Below, piece by piece: positions 44,392 to 52,581 of a stretch of DNA of 64,000 nt (its first letter is position 1; every line of letters begins with the position of its first letter). Location of the stretch: contig DATDPS010000056.1 of assembly GCA_035292625.1 (NCBI GenBank), forward strand, positions 1 to 64,000, in the 5' to 3' direction. The position numbers were made by a program, and so were the translations under genes. Origin of the DNA: SHZL01 sp035292625 (GTDB taxonomy: Bacteria; Pseudomonadota; Gammaproteobacteria; Xanthomonadales; SZUA-36). The notes under the pieces are model-generated. The model saw only the letters and a program-made list of their open reading frames with translations. It made no database searches and was not told where the DNA came from.

Positions 44392-45666
44392 TCAGGGTCG
44401 GTTGCCGCCGCGGTGACGCCTGCGTGTGCGAGGTCGCCGCGCCGGTCTGCTGTCCGGTGGCGCAGCGACTGTTACAGGCATGTCTTCCTGCGCCTGGGTC
44501 CAGAACTGCCCGAGTGCCTTCAAACCGGGATCTTCTTCACCGCGCAACAACAGGAAGTCATAAGCGGCTCGAAAACGTGGTTCGCCAAGGATCCGCTTCC
44601 AGCGCTTGCCGCTTGTTTTGTTCAGGCGCGGCTGCATCGACCAGATTTGCCTGGTAACCGTGCTGAAACGCCGCGGTACGGCCGTGCTGCGCGCCTGTGA
44701 CTGAAACACTTCATCCCCCGCAGCCGTCCATGCATCCTGCTCAGACGTGCCCGAGGCTGTCAACGCAGCTACGCGTTGCTTGACAGGCTGCCACAACAAT
44801 GCCGCGAAAAGGAAAGCAGGAGTTACAGGCTTTCCTTCCCGCAAGCGGGAGTCAGTGTTTTCCAGGGCCTTGCGCAGCAATGGCCCGATGACAATCTGGC
44901 CCGGCGATTTGCCGGTTTCAAGACCGGGAAATAACACAGTACTCAAACCAAAGCGCTGCAGGGCATCGAGGCTACGCGAGCCATGACCGGTGAGGAAAAG
45001 TTTGCTTACCTCTTCAAACAGGCGCGCAGGCGGAACGTCTTTGAGCAAGGCCCCCAGCTCCCGAATCGGAGTCTCGCTGGCCTTGTCGGGTTCTATTCCA
45101 AGCTTGGCCACGAAACGTGCGGCACGCAACAGGCGAACCGGATCCTCGCGGTAGCGCACCGCGGGTTCACCGATAAGTCGCAACCGCTTCTCTTGCAGGT
45201 CCTTGTAACCGCCTACATAGTCTTTGATGGTTCCGCTAACCGGATCAAGAAACAGCGCGTTAATGGTGAAATCACGCCGGATGGCGTCCTCTTCAACGGT
45301 GCCCCAGACGTTATCACGCAGAATCCGGCCATTCAGTTTTTCAAGGTCGCCTTCATCTGCGCTCTGCCCGCGAAAAGTCGCCACTTCAACCAGCGCTCCC
45401 CGCTTGCGTACATGAGCCAGTCGAAACCTGCGGCCAATCAGCCGGCAACGCGGGAAAATGGCATGCACTTGATCGGGCGTGGCACTGGTGGCCACGTCGA
45501 AATCCTTGGGGGCTTTGCCCAGCAACAGATCGCGCACTCCACCGCCCACGATGTACGCCTCGAAACCGGCATCCTGCAGGTCCTTGACTACCTCGGTTGC
45601 ATGCGGGCACAACTCCTTGAGGGCGATGCCGTGTTCTAACCCGGTAATTTTGTCGTATGTTTTAAT
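44392..45666 (-). CDS. pcnB: Poly(A) polymerase I, probable AUU start
   Basis: PcnB adds poly(A) tails that trigger RNA decay and controls ColE1-type plasmid copy number. The protein shows GFEAYIVGGGVRDLLLG, the catalytic KDFDVATSATP, RFRLAHV, RRDFTINALF and REDPVRLLRAARF, and a basic C-terminal tail (RRPRTRRRHRGG). No in-frame ATG exists before the conserved domain. The frame opens at TTG 45714, which has no Shine-Dalgarno; an in-frame ATT at 45666 is six bases from AGGG. E. coli pcnB also starts with AUU, so I choose it (424 residues). Confidence 0.93.
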   Translation of the reverse strand: MKTYDKITGLEHGIALKELCPHATEVVKDLQDAGFEAYIVGGGVRDLLLGKAPKDFDVATSATPDQVHAIFPRCRLIGRRFRLAHVRKRGALVEVATFRGQSADEGDLEKLNGRILRDNVWGTVEEDAIRRDFTINALFLDPVSGTIKDYVGGYKDLQEKRLRLIGEPAVRYREDPVRLLRAARFVAKLGIEPDKASETPIRELGALLKDVPPARLFEEVSKLFLTGHGSRSLDALQRFGLSTVLFPGLETGKSPGQIVIGPLLRKALENTDSRLREGKPVTPAFLFAALLWQPVKQRVAALTASGTSEQDAWTAAGDEVFQSQARSTAVPRRFSTVTRQIWSMQPRLNKTSGKRWKRILGEPRFRAAYDFLLLRGEEDPGLKALGQFWTQAQEDMPVTVAAPPDSRPARRPRTRRRHRGGNRP

Positions 45667-45732
45667 AAAAATCCCTGATCGACCTGTCTGAACAGGATCA
45701 TTCCCTGGCTGCAATGGTGATTGAATCGGTGG

Positions 45733-45760
45733 TTGCCAACGAATTCAGATTGAATATGAT
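45733..45760 (+). promoter_or_regulatory. Putative sigma70 promoter for tRNA-Glu (and fdxA)
   Basis: Plus strand: -35 TTGCCA (45733-45738), 16-base spacer, -10 TATGAT (45755-45760). The mature tRNA-Glu begins 52 bases after the -10. It lies divergent to and partly within the pcnB leader. Confidence 0.6.
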
Positions 45761-45811
45761 ATCGGCGCTAGTTTACCATGTGCGGCCGGTTCACATTGAT
45801 ACAACCCTGAA

Positions 45812-45887
45812 GCTCCCTTCGTCTAGCGGTCCAGGACGCGGCCCTCTCAAGGCTGAAACACGAGTTCGATTCTCGTAGGGAGCGCCA
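45812..45887 (+). tRNA. tRNA-Glu (anticodon CTC)
   Basis: A 76-nt tRNA with encoded GCCA end. Acceptor stem GCTCCCT / AGGGAGC, D-arm TCGTCTAGCGGTCCAGGA as in glutamate tRNAs, anticodon stem CGGCC / GGCTG with loop CTCTCAA, so anticodon CTC reading GAG. E. coli has no separate CTC species. It is followed 41 bases later by fdxA. Confidence 0.93.
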
Positions 45888-45928
45888 CTGGTAATTAGTA
45901 TGCGTGAATGGTTCAAGCGAGCGAGAAG

Positions 45929-46273
45929 ATGACTTTTGTAGTTACCGAAAATTGCATCAAGTGCAAGTATATGGACTGCGTCGAAGTATGTCCCGTCGAC
46001 TGCTTTCATGAGGGTCCCAACTTCCTTGTCATCGATCCGGAAGAATGCATCGACTGTACCTTGTGCGAACCTGAGTGCCCGGCTGAAGCCATCTTCCCTG
46101 AAGACGATTTACCCGGCGGACAAGAGCTTTTCACCCAGTTGAATGCCGAACTGGCTAAAAAATGGCCCGTTATTACCCAGCGCGGGGAACCCCCGCCGGA
46201 CGCGACAGAATGGGACGGCAAGGAAAACAAGCTGAAACTGCTGGAGCGTGGAGCAAGCGGGGCCGGAGAGTAA
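45929..46273 (+). CDS. fdxA: 7Fe ferredoxin FdxA
   Basis: A [3Fe-4S][4Fe-4S] ferredoxin of 114 residues. The N-terminal ligands read TENCIKCKYMDCVEVCPVDC (about 6-25) with the inserted spacing that gives the 3Fe cluster, and the second motif is CIDCTLCEPECP (about 40-51). The C-terminal half is the helical extension typical of FdxA (FTQLNAELAKKWPVIT). Start ATG 45929 (MTFVVTEN); the frame opens at 45908. Its electron partner is not evident from neighbours. Confidence 0.95.
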   Translation: MTFVVTENCIKCKYMDCVEVCPVDCFHEGPNFLVIDPEECIDCTLCEPECPAEAIFPEDDLPGGQELFTQLNAELAKKWPVITQRGEPPPDATEWDGKENKLKLLERGASGAGE

Positions 46274-46312
46274 GATTCTGGCTTCGGGGATAAACCCTTT
46301 TGGTGCACCAAC

Positions 46313-46960
46313 TCATCCCAACCTCTCACCCAAGATGGCCAAAATGTGTTCCGCAGCGTTTGGATCGGCGTCAGAGCCATCTCCATTGATGATGTAAACG
46401 CGTGAATTTTCACCGTCAACCCGGATCACGGCCTGATAAATGCCACTGTAGTTTTGCGCATCGTCCCGCCAAAAGGCCAGCTTGCTGAAAAATCCCTCGT
46501 TTGGATCTTTTGAGTCGTGCCAGTATTCAAACCGGTAAGCGTAGTCATCCACCGCTTCCGCCAGTGTCAGGCCGCTGCGCTGGATGACCAGGCCCATGCG
46601 CCGGAATGTACTTTGGGGTGAATCTTCAACAAACAGATACACCCCATCAGACGCCCAGCGTATGGGCATCAGCGCCTTTCCACCTGACGACTGGCTTGAA
46701 ACGCGGGGCGGAACAGCCTGAATTTCCCTTTGCGGCAATGGGGAAACGGGTGTGGTGATGACCAGAGCATTGGTTGAGGACGGGTGATCAAGGCCAGCGG
46801 GAATTTCCAGTGTCGGCGCTTCCACCGCTGAATAATAGATTGGCTGCTTTTCTTCGCGGTTGAACATTCCGCAAGCAGTTAGTGCCAGGCTGCACGCAAT
46901 CACCCCGGGGATGACAACCAGCCGAATCGTGTTCACTTCGTCAATTACTGGGAATCTCAT
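46313..46960 (-). CDS. bamC: Outer membrane assembly lipoprotein BamC, short form
   Basis: BamC is a lipoprotein of the outer membrane protein assembly machine. The 215-residue protein has a lipoprotein signal ending LALTACG (Cys about 30), a proline-rich segment, and one helix-grip-like domain (about 95-212: ALMPIRWASDGVYLFVEDSPQSTFRRMGLVI...). E. coli BamC (344 residues) has two such domains, so this form lacks one. The call rests on position after dapA and on domain resemblance. A GTG at 46936 gives a tidier signal peptide and may be the real start. Confidence 0.82.
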   Translation of the reverse strand: MRFPVIDEVNTIRLVVIPGVIACSLALTACGMFNREEKQPIYYSAVEAPTLEIPAGLDHPSSTNALVITTPVSPLPQREIQAVPPRVSSQSSGGKALMPIRWASDGVYLFVEDSPQSTFRRMGLVIQRSGLTLAEAVDDYAYRFEYWHDSKDPNEGFFSKLAFWRDDAQNYSGIYQAVIRVDGENSRVYIINGDGSDADPNAAEHILAILGERLG

Positions 46961-47031
46961 ATCAGGTTCTCAATTCGCTTCTGCTGGCAATGAGCCCGTG
47001 AATGGTGGCAGCCGCAGACTGGCCAGCATGA

Positions 47032-47913
47032 TCACGGGTTCAAATCGCCCAATTCCGCCAAACAATCGTGCAGTGCTTCGCGGTATGAAGCCGAGAGGGG
47101 TGTCAAAGGCAATCTTAACTGCGGTGAACACAAGGACATTTCATGCAACGCCCATTTTACAGGAATCGGATTGGTTTCGATCATTAATAAATCAAACAGC
47201 CGGCGCAATCGTGATTCTTCCAATTCTGCCACCTCCCAGTCATGCCGGGCTGCCGCCTGGCAGATGGCTTTGAACCGTCCGGGCACTACGTTGGCCGCAA
47301 CGGAAATCACCCCGCGCGCACCATGGCGCATGGCCTGCAAGCAACTGTTATCATCGCCGCTCAGGACCGAGAAGTCCCCACCGCGCAGCCGGCATAGCGC
47401 TTCTATCCGCTCCACTCGCCCAACCGCTTCCTTGATTGCGACAATCCGCTCATGACTGGCCAGCAATTGCACGGTTTCCGGCTGCAAGTCAACCCCGGTG
47501 CGCGAGGGCACGTTGTAGAGAATTACAGGCAAATCACTGCTGTCCGCCACCGCTCGAAAATGCTGCAACAAGCCATGCTGGGTGGGGCGATTGTAATAAG
47601 GAGTCACAACCAATGCAGCGTCTGCCCCATGGTCTGCCGCCATTCGGGTATTGTCGATCGTATGGTCCGTCGCGGCGGCCCCGGTGCCAGCGATCACCGG
47701 AATCCGGCCTCTCACCTGGCTGACAACGGCCTTCAGCAGCGCCTGCAACTCTCCCGCACGCAAGGTTGCGGACTCACCCGTCGAGCCCCCTACCACCAGA
47801 GCATCCGTACCGGTGTCCAGGTGAAAAGTCACAAGCAGGGCAAGTGCCGCGAAATCAATTTCGCCCGCCTCGTCAAAAGGTGTGACCAACGCTACGATAC
47901 TGCCTTTAAACAT
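47032..47913 (-). CDS. dapA: 4-hydroxy-tetrahydrodipicolinate synthase
   Basis: DapA condenses pyruvate with aspartate semialdehyde in lysine and diaminopimelate synthesis. The 293-residue protein shows GSTGESATL (about 43-51), TPYYNRPTQHGL, catalytic Tyr133 in ILYNVPSRTG and the Schiff-base Lys161 in VAIKEA. It precedes bamC, as in E. coli (dapA-bamC). It is divergent from bcp with overlapping promoters. Confidence 0.97.
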   Translation of the reverse strand: MFKGSIVALVTPFDEAGEIDFAALALLVTFHLDTGTDALVVGGSTGESATLRAGELQALLKAVVSQVRGRIPVIAGTGAAATDHTIDNTRMAADHGADAALVVTPYYNRPTQHGLLQHFRAVADSSDLPVILYNVPSRTGVDLQPETVQLLASHERIVAIKEAVGRVERIEALCRLRGGDFSVLSGDDNSCLQAMRHGARGVISVAANVVPGRFKAICQAAARHDWEVAELEESRLRRLFDLLMIETNPIPVKWALHEMSLCSPQLRLPLTPLSASYREALHDCLAELGDLNP

Positions 47914-47940
47914 AAATGTTGATTATCCTAGGACGGCTGC

Positions 47941-47969
47941 ATGGTACTTGCGGCACCCCGGGCTGACAA
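47941..47969 (-). promoter_or_regulatory. Putative sigma70 promoter of dapA
   Basis: Minus strand: -35 TTGTCA (47964-47969), 17-base spacer, -10 TACCAT (47941-47946), 27 bases before the dapA ATG. It overlaps the bcp promoter face to face. Confidence 0.5.
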
Positions 47970-47976
47970 GTATCCT
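47948..47976 (+). promoter_or_regulatory. Putative sigma70 promoter of bcp
   Basis: Plus strand: -35 TTGCGG (47948-47953), 17-base spacer, -10 TATCCT (47971-47976), 51 bases before the bcp ATG. The hexamers equal those proposed for tpiA. Polymerase could not occupy this and the dapA promoter at once. Confidence 0.5.
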
Positions 47977-48027
47977 GCACTAGGAGTCTGCGCGGCAGAA
48001 ATGGCGCCTACTGGAACCCGGAGTTCA

Positions 48028-48507
48028 ATGGTCAGCATCGGCAATAAGGTCGCCAATTTCTCCTTACCCGCTACCGGCGACAAAGCCCTGTCCCTGAAAG
48101 ACTTCTCCGGCACTCACTTGGTGCTTTACTTTTACCCCAAGGACAATACCCCGGGCTGCACGCTCGAGGGCCAGGGTTTCCGTGACGCATATCCCAGGTT
48201 CAAACGCGCCGGCGCCGAAGTGTTGGGGGTATCACGCGACAGCGTGAAATCACATGAAGGATTCAAAACAAAGCACGAATTCCCATTTGCTCTTTTATCC
48301 GACACGGACGAGTCAGTGTGCCGTCAGTTTGACGTCATAAAGGAAAAAAACCTCTATGGCAGAAAATTTTGGGGCATTGAACGCAGCACCTTCCTGATCG
48401 ACAAGAACGGGATGTTACGGCAAGAGTGGCGAAAAGTGCGGGTGAACCGTCATGTTGAAGCGGTGTTGCAGGCTGTCATCTCGCTGCAAGAGTTAAGGGA
48501 CGTCTGA
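48028..48507 (+). CDS. bcp: Thioredoxin-dependent peroxiredoxin Bcp (PrxQ type)
   Basis: Bcp reduces hydroperoxides. The 159-residue protein from ATG 48028 (five bases from GGAG) has the peroxidatic Cys44 in DNTPGCTLEG and the PrxQ core LVLYFYPKD. The usual resolving Cys five residues later is Gln49 here; a third cysteine at 98 (ESVCRQFDV) matches a position also found in E. coli Bcp and could serve instead. It is followed by phoH; in some gammaproteobacteria the two are adjacent. Confidence 0.94.
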   Translation: MVSIGNKVANFSLPATGDKALSLKDFSGTHLVLYFYPKDNTPGCTLEGQGFRDAYPRFKRAGAEVLGVSRDSVKSHEGFKTKHEFPFALLSDTDESVCRQFDVIKEKNLYGRKFWGIERSTFLIDKNGMLRQEWRKVRVNRHVEAVLQAVISLQELRDV

Positions 48508-48582
48508 ACCATTATGTACGCGAGCACATAACGGATCAGAGGTCCCCAAATCAACCAAACTATCACAAGGAACTGCCCGCCC

Positions 48583-49977
48583 ATGGGAAGTGAAAAACGC
48601 CTGTATATCCTCGATACCAATGTACTGATGCACGACCCCACTGCCCTTTTCCGCTTCGAAGAACACGACGTTTTCCTGCCCATGATGGTGTTGGAAGAGC
48701 TCGATGCAGCAAAAAAGGGATTGTCGGAAGTGGCGCGAAACGTTCGGCAGGTCAGCAGGTTCATCGACCAGATGATGCAGCGCCAGGAAATAACCCGCCT
48801 TGACGAAGGACTCGAGCTCGTCCTTCCAGAAGGTATCGGATTTTCCAGGGGTAGCGGAAAATTGTATTTCCAGACCAGCATGCCGGAAACGCTTTCCAGC
48901 CTGCTGCGGGATGGGTCGTTCGCGGATAATGAAATCCTTTCCACCGCCCTGTCACTGCAGAAGGAGCATCCGGAACGCAAGATCATCCTGGTTTCCAAGG
49001 ATATAAACCTGCGTATCAAGGCCGCCATTCTCGGCGTCCAGGCCGAAGACTATTACAACGACCGCGCGCTGGATGACCTCAGCATGTTGTATCGCGGCAC
49101 GCGTAATCATGCTGCCAACTTCTGGGACGATTACCCGGATCTTGAGTCGTGGAACGGGAATGGAAGGACGTACTATCGCTTCAACCTGAAGGAGGAAAAT
49201 GGCTGGTACCCGAACCAGTGCATATCCATTGGCGATGACAATGGCGTTGAAGCCATCGTCAAGGAACTGAACAAAAGCACGGTCAAACTTCAGCTGGTCG
49301 ATGACTATTATGAAGGACACAAGAGCGTATGGGGCGTGCATGCGCGCAATCGCGAACAGAACTTCGCGCTGAATTTGTTGATGGATCCGGATATCGATTT
49401 CGTGACGCTGATGGGAACAGCAGGCACCGGTAAAACTTTGCTGACGCTGGCAGCCGGCCTGGCACAGGTCATGGACAAAAAGCGTTACAGCGAAATTATC
49501 GTGACCCGCGCAACCGTCCCCATCGGTGAAGACATTGGCTACCTGCCCGGAACCGAAGAAGAGAAAATGACTCCATGGATGGGGGCGCTGACAGACAATT
49601 TTGAAGTTTTGACCCAACCACAGGAAGGCGGGGAATGGGGCCGGGCTGCCACCAATGACTTGCTGGCCAGCCGGGTCAAGATTCGCGCCCTGAATTTCAT
49701 GCGTGGCAGGACTTTTCTCAATCGTTTCCTCATTATCGACGAAGCCCAGAACATCACGCCGAAGCAAATGAAAGCGCTGGTTACCAGGGCGGGGCCGGGT
49801 ACCAAGGTGGTCTGCCTGGGTAACGTGGAGCAAATCGACACGCCCTACCTGACTGAAACGACTTCAGGGCTGACATTCGCAGTGGACCGGTTCAAGGACT
49901 GGGCGCATGCCGGGCATATCACCTTGCGCAGGGGTGAGCGATCACGGCTGGCTGACTTCGCCTCCGACGCTCTCTGA
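48583..49977 (+). CDS. PIN domain-PhoH ATPase fusion (PhoH2-like)
   Basis: A 464-residue protein with an N-terminal PIN ribonuclease domain (YILDTNVLMHDP, about 8-19; acidic residues EELD and ADNEIL downstream) and a C-terminal PhoH ATPase domain with Walker A GTAGTGKTLL (about 284-293), Walker B FLIIDEAQN and the RGRTFLNRF motif. PhoH2 proteins studied in mycobacteria unwind and cleave RNA; the same is inferred here. ATG 48583 has an AAGGA eleven bases upstream. Its last 36 bases overlap the end of the convergent perM-like gene. Confidence 0.93.
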   Translation: MGSEKRLYILDTNVLMHDPTALFRFEEHDVFLPMMVLEELDAAKKGLSEVARNVRQVSRFIDQMMQRQEITRLDEGLELVLPEGIGFSRGSGKLYFQTSMPETLSSLLRDGSFADNEILSTALSLQKEHPERKIILVSKDINLRIKAAILGVQAEDYYNDRALDDLSMLYRGTRNHAANFWDDYPDLESWNGNGRTYYRFNLKEENGWYPNQCISIGDDNGVEAIVKELNKSTVKLQLVDDYYEGHKSVWGVHARNREQNFALNLLMDPDIDFVTLMGTAGTGKTLLTLAAGLAQVMDKKRYSEIIVTRATVPIGEDIGYLPGTEEEKMTPWMGALTDNFEVLTQPQEGGEWGRAATNDLLASRVKIRALNFMRGRTFLNRFLIIDEAQNITPKQMKALVTRAGPGTKVVCLGNVEQIDTPYLTETTSGLTFAVDRFKDWAHAGHITLRRGERSRLADFASDAL

Positions 49978-51039
49978 TTCGGGTTGAACTTCCAGCCCGG
50001 CTCGTGGCCAGGCCTTTAAAACGGCCTGCACGAGGGTGGCCAGAGGAATTGCGAAGAATACGCCCCAAAACCCCCACAGGCCGCCAAATACCAGTATGGC
50101 CAGAACGATTCCGACCGGGTGCAGATTGACCACCTCGGAAAACAACACCGGAACGAGCACATTACCATCGAGCGCCTGAATCACGCCGTACGCGATCAAC
50201 ACCTGCACAAACTCCAAACTCCAGCCAAACTGAAAATAGGCCACGACCGCAATCGGCAGGGTGGCCACGGCCGCACCGATGTAGGGGATGAGCACAGAAA
50301 CTCCCACCAGGAAGGCCAGCAGGGCCGAGTATTGCAGGTCCAGCAGGATGAACGTGACATAGCTTGCCGATCCCACGATGAAAATTTCCATCACTTTGCC
50401 GCGAACATAATTGGCTACCTGCATCTCCGCTTCAACCCAAACTCCGGTCACCAATGAGCGTTCTTTTGGCAGAAAATTCACCAACCATTGGATCATCAGG
50501 TCTTTGTCCTTCATAAAAAAGAACACCAACACTGGCACCAGCACAAGGAAAATAATCAAAGCGAAAAGCATCACAACGGAAGACAAGGACCAGGCAAGCA
50601 GTTGCTGACCAGCGCTTGCAACATCTTGCCCGAGACTGCTCATCAGAGCTTGCACCTGCTCTTCTGAAACCAGCTGCGGATACTTTTCCGGCAAGTGCTC
50701 CAGCAGATCCTGTCCCTTTGCAAGGTAGTCCGGTAACTGCTGCACCAATTGCGTCAATTGCCGTAAAACACTCGGAATGACGCCAAGCAGCAGGAATACG
50801 AGAAGAGCCATGAAACCCAGGAATACGATAACCACGGCCGGCAGACGGCTGAGGCCGGTTCGTTGCAGCGCGACCACCAGTGCTTCCAGCAAGTAAGCCA
50901 CAACCAAAGCCGCAAACAGCGGCGCCAGCCACCTTCCCAAGCCAATGATGACGGCAAAGCCGACAATCAGAACCACACCCAGGACCACTACCTGGGGGTC
51001 GGAAAAGGATCGCTTAAACCAGTTTTTCAGCAGTTCCAA
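49942..51039 (-). CDS. perM: AI-2E family transporter (PerM-like)
   Basis: A polytopic inner membrane protein of the PerM/AI-2E exporter family. It has about seven to eight hydrophobic segments, with the central soluble stretch (about 110-170) and the typical LVGVSVLIPYIGAAVATLPI and GNVLVPVLFSEVVNLHPVGIVLAILVFG. The open frame begins at TTG 51093, but homology to PerM starts at ELLKNWFKRSFSDP, so I place the start at TTG 51039 (365 residues). The substrate is unknown. It overlaps the phoH gene tail to tail. Confidence 0.85.
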   Translation of the reverse strand: MELLKNWFKRSFSDPQVVVLGVVLIVGFAVIIGLGRWLAPLFAALVVAYLLEALVVALQRTGLSRLPAVVIVFLGFMALLVFLLLGVIPSVLRQLTQLVQQLPDYLAKGQDLLEHLPEKYPQLVSEEQVQALMSSLGQDVASAGQQLLAWSLSSVVMLFALIIFLVLVPVLVFFFMKDKDLMIQWLVNFLPKERSLVTGVWVEAEMQVANYVRGKVMEIFIVGSASYVTFILLDLQYSALLAFLVGVSVLIPYIGAAVATLPIAVVAYFQFGWSLEFVQVLIAYGVIQALDGNVLVPVLFSEVVNLHPVGIVLAILVFGGLWGFWGVFFAIPLATLVQAVLKAWPRAGLEVQPESESVGGEVSQP

Positions 51040-51126
51040 ATGTCTTGCCTTTGTCCTGCTCCAGCGCTCGGAGTGGGAAACTGCGATGGTCAAAAGGTCC
51101 GATCAATGGACCCGGTCTGAGAGGAT

Positions 51127-52335
51127 TTAGAACGCTTTGGTCCAGAGCGCCTCGAGCTCAAACCGCTGATCCAGGTCGTCGGTCGTCACGCCAAGTACAC
51201 TGCCACCAAATGCGTATTCTGCGGGAGCATACGCCGCACTGAAGTTCAGCCGGCTGGTTGGCCCGGTGCGGCGGGAATACCCGACAATCAGGGCTTGCTC
51301 GGCCAGTTCACCCTTGAGCGCCTGGCTCAGCAGGGCTGAGGAAGGTGAAGGTTGCGACCGGCTGCTGAAGTCGATATGCCATTCCTGCCTGGCGCCATCG
51401 GACCAGGTCCATCCAACGGAATAAACCGTCAGGTCTTCCCAGGCAAAACTCGGGCTGGTGGAATCGCCCAGCAAGGACAGCAAGCGGTTGGGCAAATACC
51501 GGCTGGGAAAAGCCGTGATGTCGCTGTAGAGCACCCGTTCAACCGCTACGTTGAGCCATGAGCGCGATCCGGTCTTGAAATCCACTCCCACACTGGCGCG
51601 TGCCGGGATATCCAGGTCCGCCGGGCTGGCATAGACCCCGCGAAACGCAGCGAAGTCTTCCATATCGATACGCGACTGGTATTCGGTTTCAATCGCAATT
51701 CCGCTGAAGATTTCCTGCCGCAGCCCCAGGCTTACGCCTGTGCCGTAGCCCGATTCTTCAAACGGCCGGTAACCGGAACTTGGCCAGAAGAAAGCGTTGT
51801 CCGGAGTAGTCGCCGAGAGCAGGCCCAGATTGGCTGCACTGTAGCGCTGGTGCGCGATCACGGCGGCCACGCCCAACACGCCGTTGTCGTTCAACTCGTG
51901 TTCGAATCCCGGTGTGAAATACTGCCGTTCAAACATGGAGCCGGTGAAAAGCGAGTCATCGACGGCTTCCGGCACGAGGTACTGTCCGGAGGATTGCCAA
52001 TCGAAGTTCATGTAAAAATGGGTATCGGCATCTGCGCCGAGGTCTTCCGCAAAGTCCGGCAGGATCAACACGTCGTTATACTGCAGCCAGCTTACGCGGA
52101 CTGGAGCAACGTTTTCAGGTAGCAAATAACTCGGAGTCAATTCCTGGGCGAGGTATTCCTGCCATGGACCCAATTCGAAGCCCAGAACGTAGAAGGAAGT
52201 AAGACCCGTGCCACCCGCCGCGAAACTGGCTGCAGGCAAGCCGACCCAGTTGGCTCCAGCCGCACATGGGGCAAGCGCCAGGAGAGTGGCTATTGAAATG
52301 GCAACTTTTGCTTGCAGTCCGGGCACCTTTATCAC
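51127..52335 (-). CDS. Predicted outer membrane beta-barrel protein, function unknown
   Basis: About 402 residues from GTG 52335. A signal peptide (AKVAISIATLLALAPCAAGA, cleavage after about 28) is followed by a sequence of alternating short hydrophobic and polar strands with many Tyr, Trp and Ser-Gly turns, and the protein ends in Phe (LEALWTKAF), the classical barrel C-terminus. Weak resemblance to FadL-type transport porins (YGTGVSLGLRQEIFSGIAIETEYQS, FSAAYAPAEYAFGGSV), not enough to name it. It lies upstream of and in the same direction as perM, 87 bases apart. Confidence 0.75.
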   Translation of the reverse strand: MIKVPGLQAKVAISIATLLALAPCAAGANWVGLPAASFAAGGTGLTSFYVLGFELGPWQEYLAQELTPSYLLPENVAPVRVSWLQYNDVLILPDFAEDLGADADTHFYMNFDWQSSGQYLVPEAVDDSLFTGSMFERQYFTPGFEHELNDNGVLGVAAVIAHQRYSAANLGLLSATTPDNAFFWPSSGYRPFEESGYGTGVSLGLRQEIFSGIAIETEYQSRIDMEDFAAFRGVYASPADLDIPARASVGVDFKTGSRSWLNVAVERVLYSDITAFPSRYLPNRLLSLLGDSTSPSFAWEDLTVYSVGWTWSDGARQEWHIDFSSRSQPSPSSALLSQALKGELAEQALIVGYSRRTGPTSRLNFSAAYAPAEYAFGGSVLGVTTDDLDQRFELEALWTKAF

Positions 52336-52517
52336 GCATCTATGCCTTGATGTAGGGCGAAATATGGCAGGAATACAACACAGTGTCAATGTCCCGGCCC
52401 ATGCCGCCGTTGCTTTTACAAAGCAGCCGGTGACATCAGTGACAAGTTACTGATTTGAATAAGCCAATCTATTTTGGCGCGAGGCGTTTTCACAAACCCT
52501 GGCGGGCGCTCAGTGGC

Positions 52518-52545
52518 TTGCGCGAAAACAAGGCGTTGTTAGAAT
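52518..52545 (+). promoter_or_regulatory. Putative sigma70 promoter of thiD
   Basis: Plus strand: -35 TTGCGC (52518-52523), 16-base spacer, -10 TAGAAT (52540-52545), about 36 bases before the thiD start. The short leader leaves no room for a TPP riboswitch. Confidence 0.5.
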
Positions 52546-52581
52546 GCAACAGTCTGGATTCACCGCTTCAGGAGTACGGCT

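Noticed and set aside
52390..52581. TPP riboswitch upstream of thiD
   Set aside because: No CTGAGA-type thi-box core was found, and the likely promoter lies only about 36 bases before the start.
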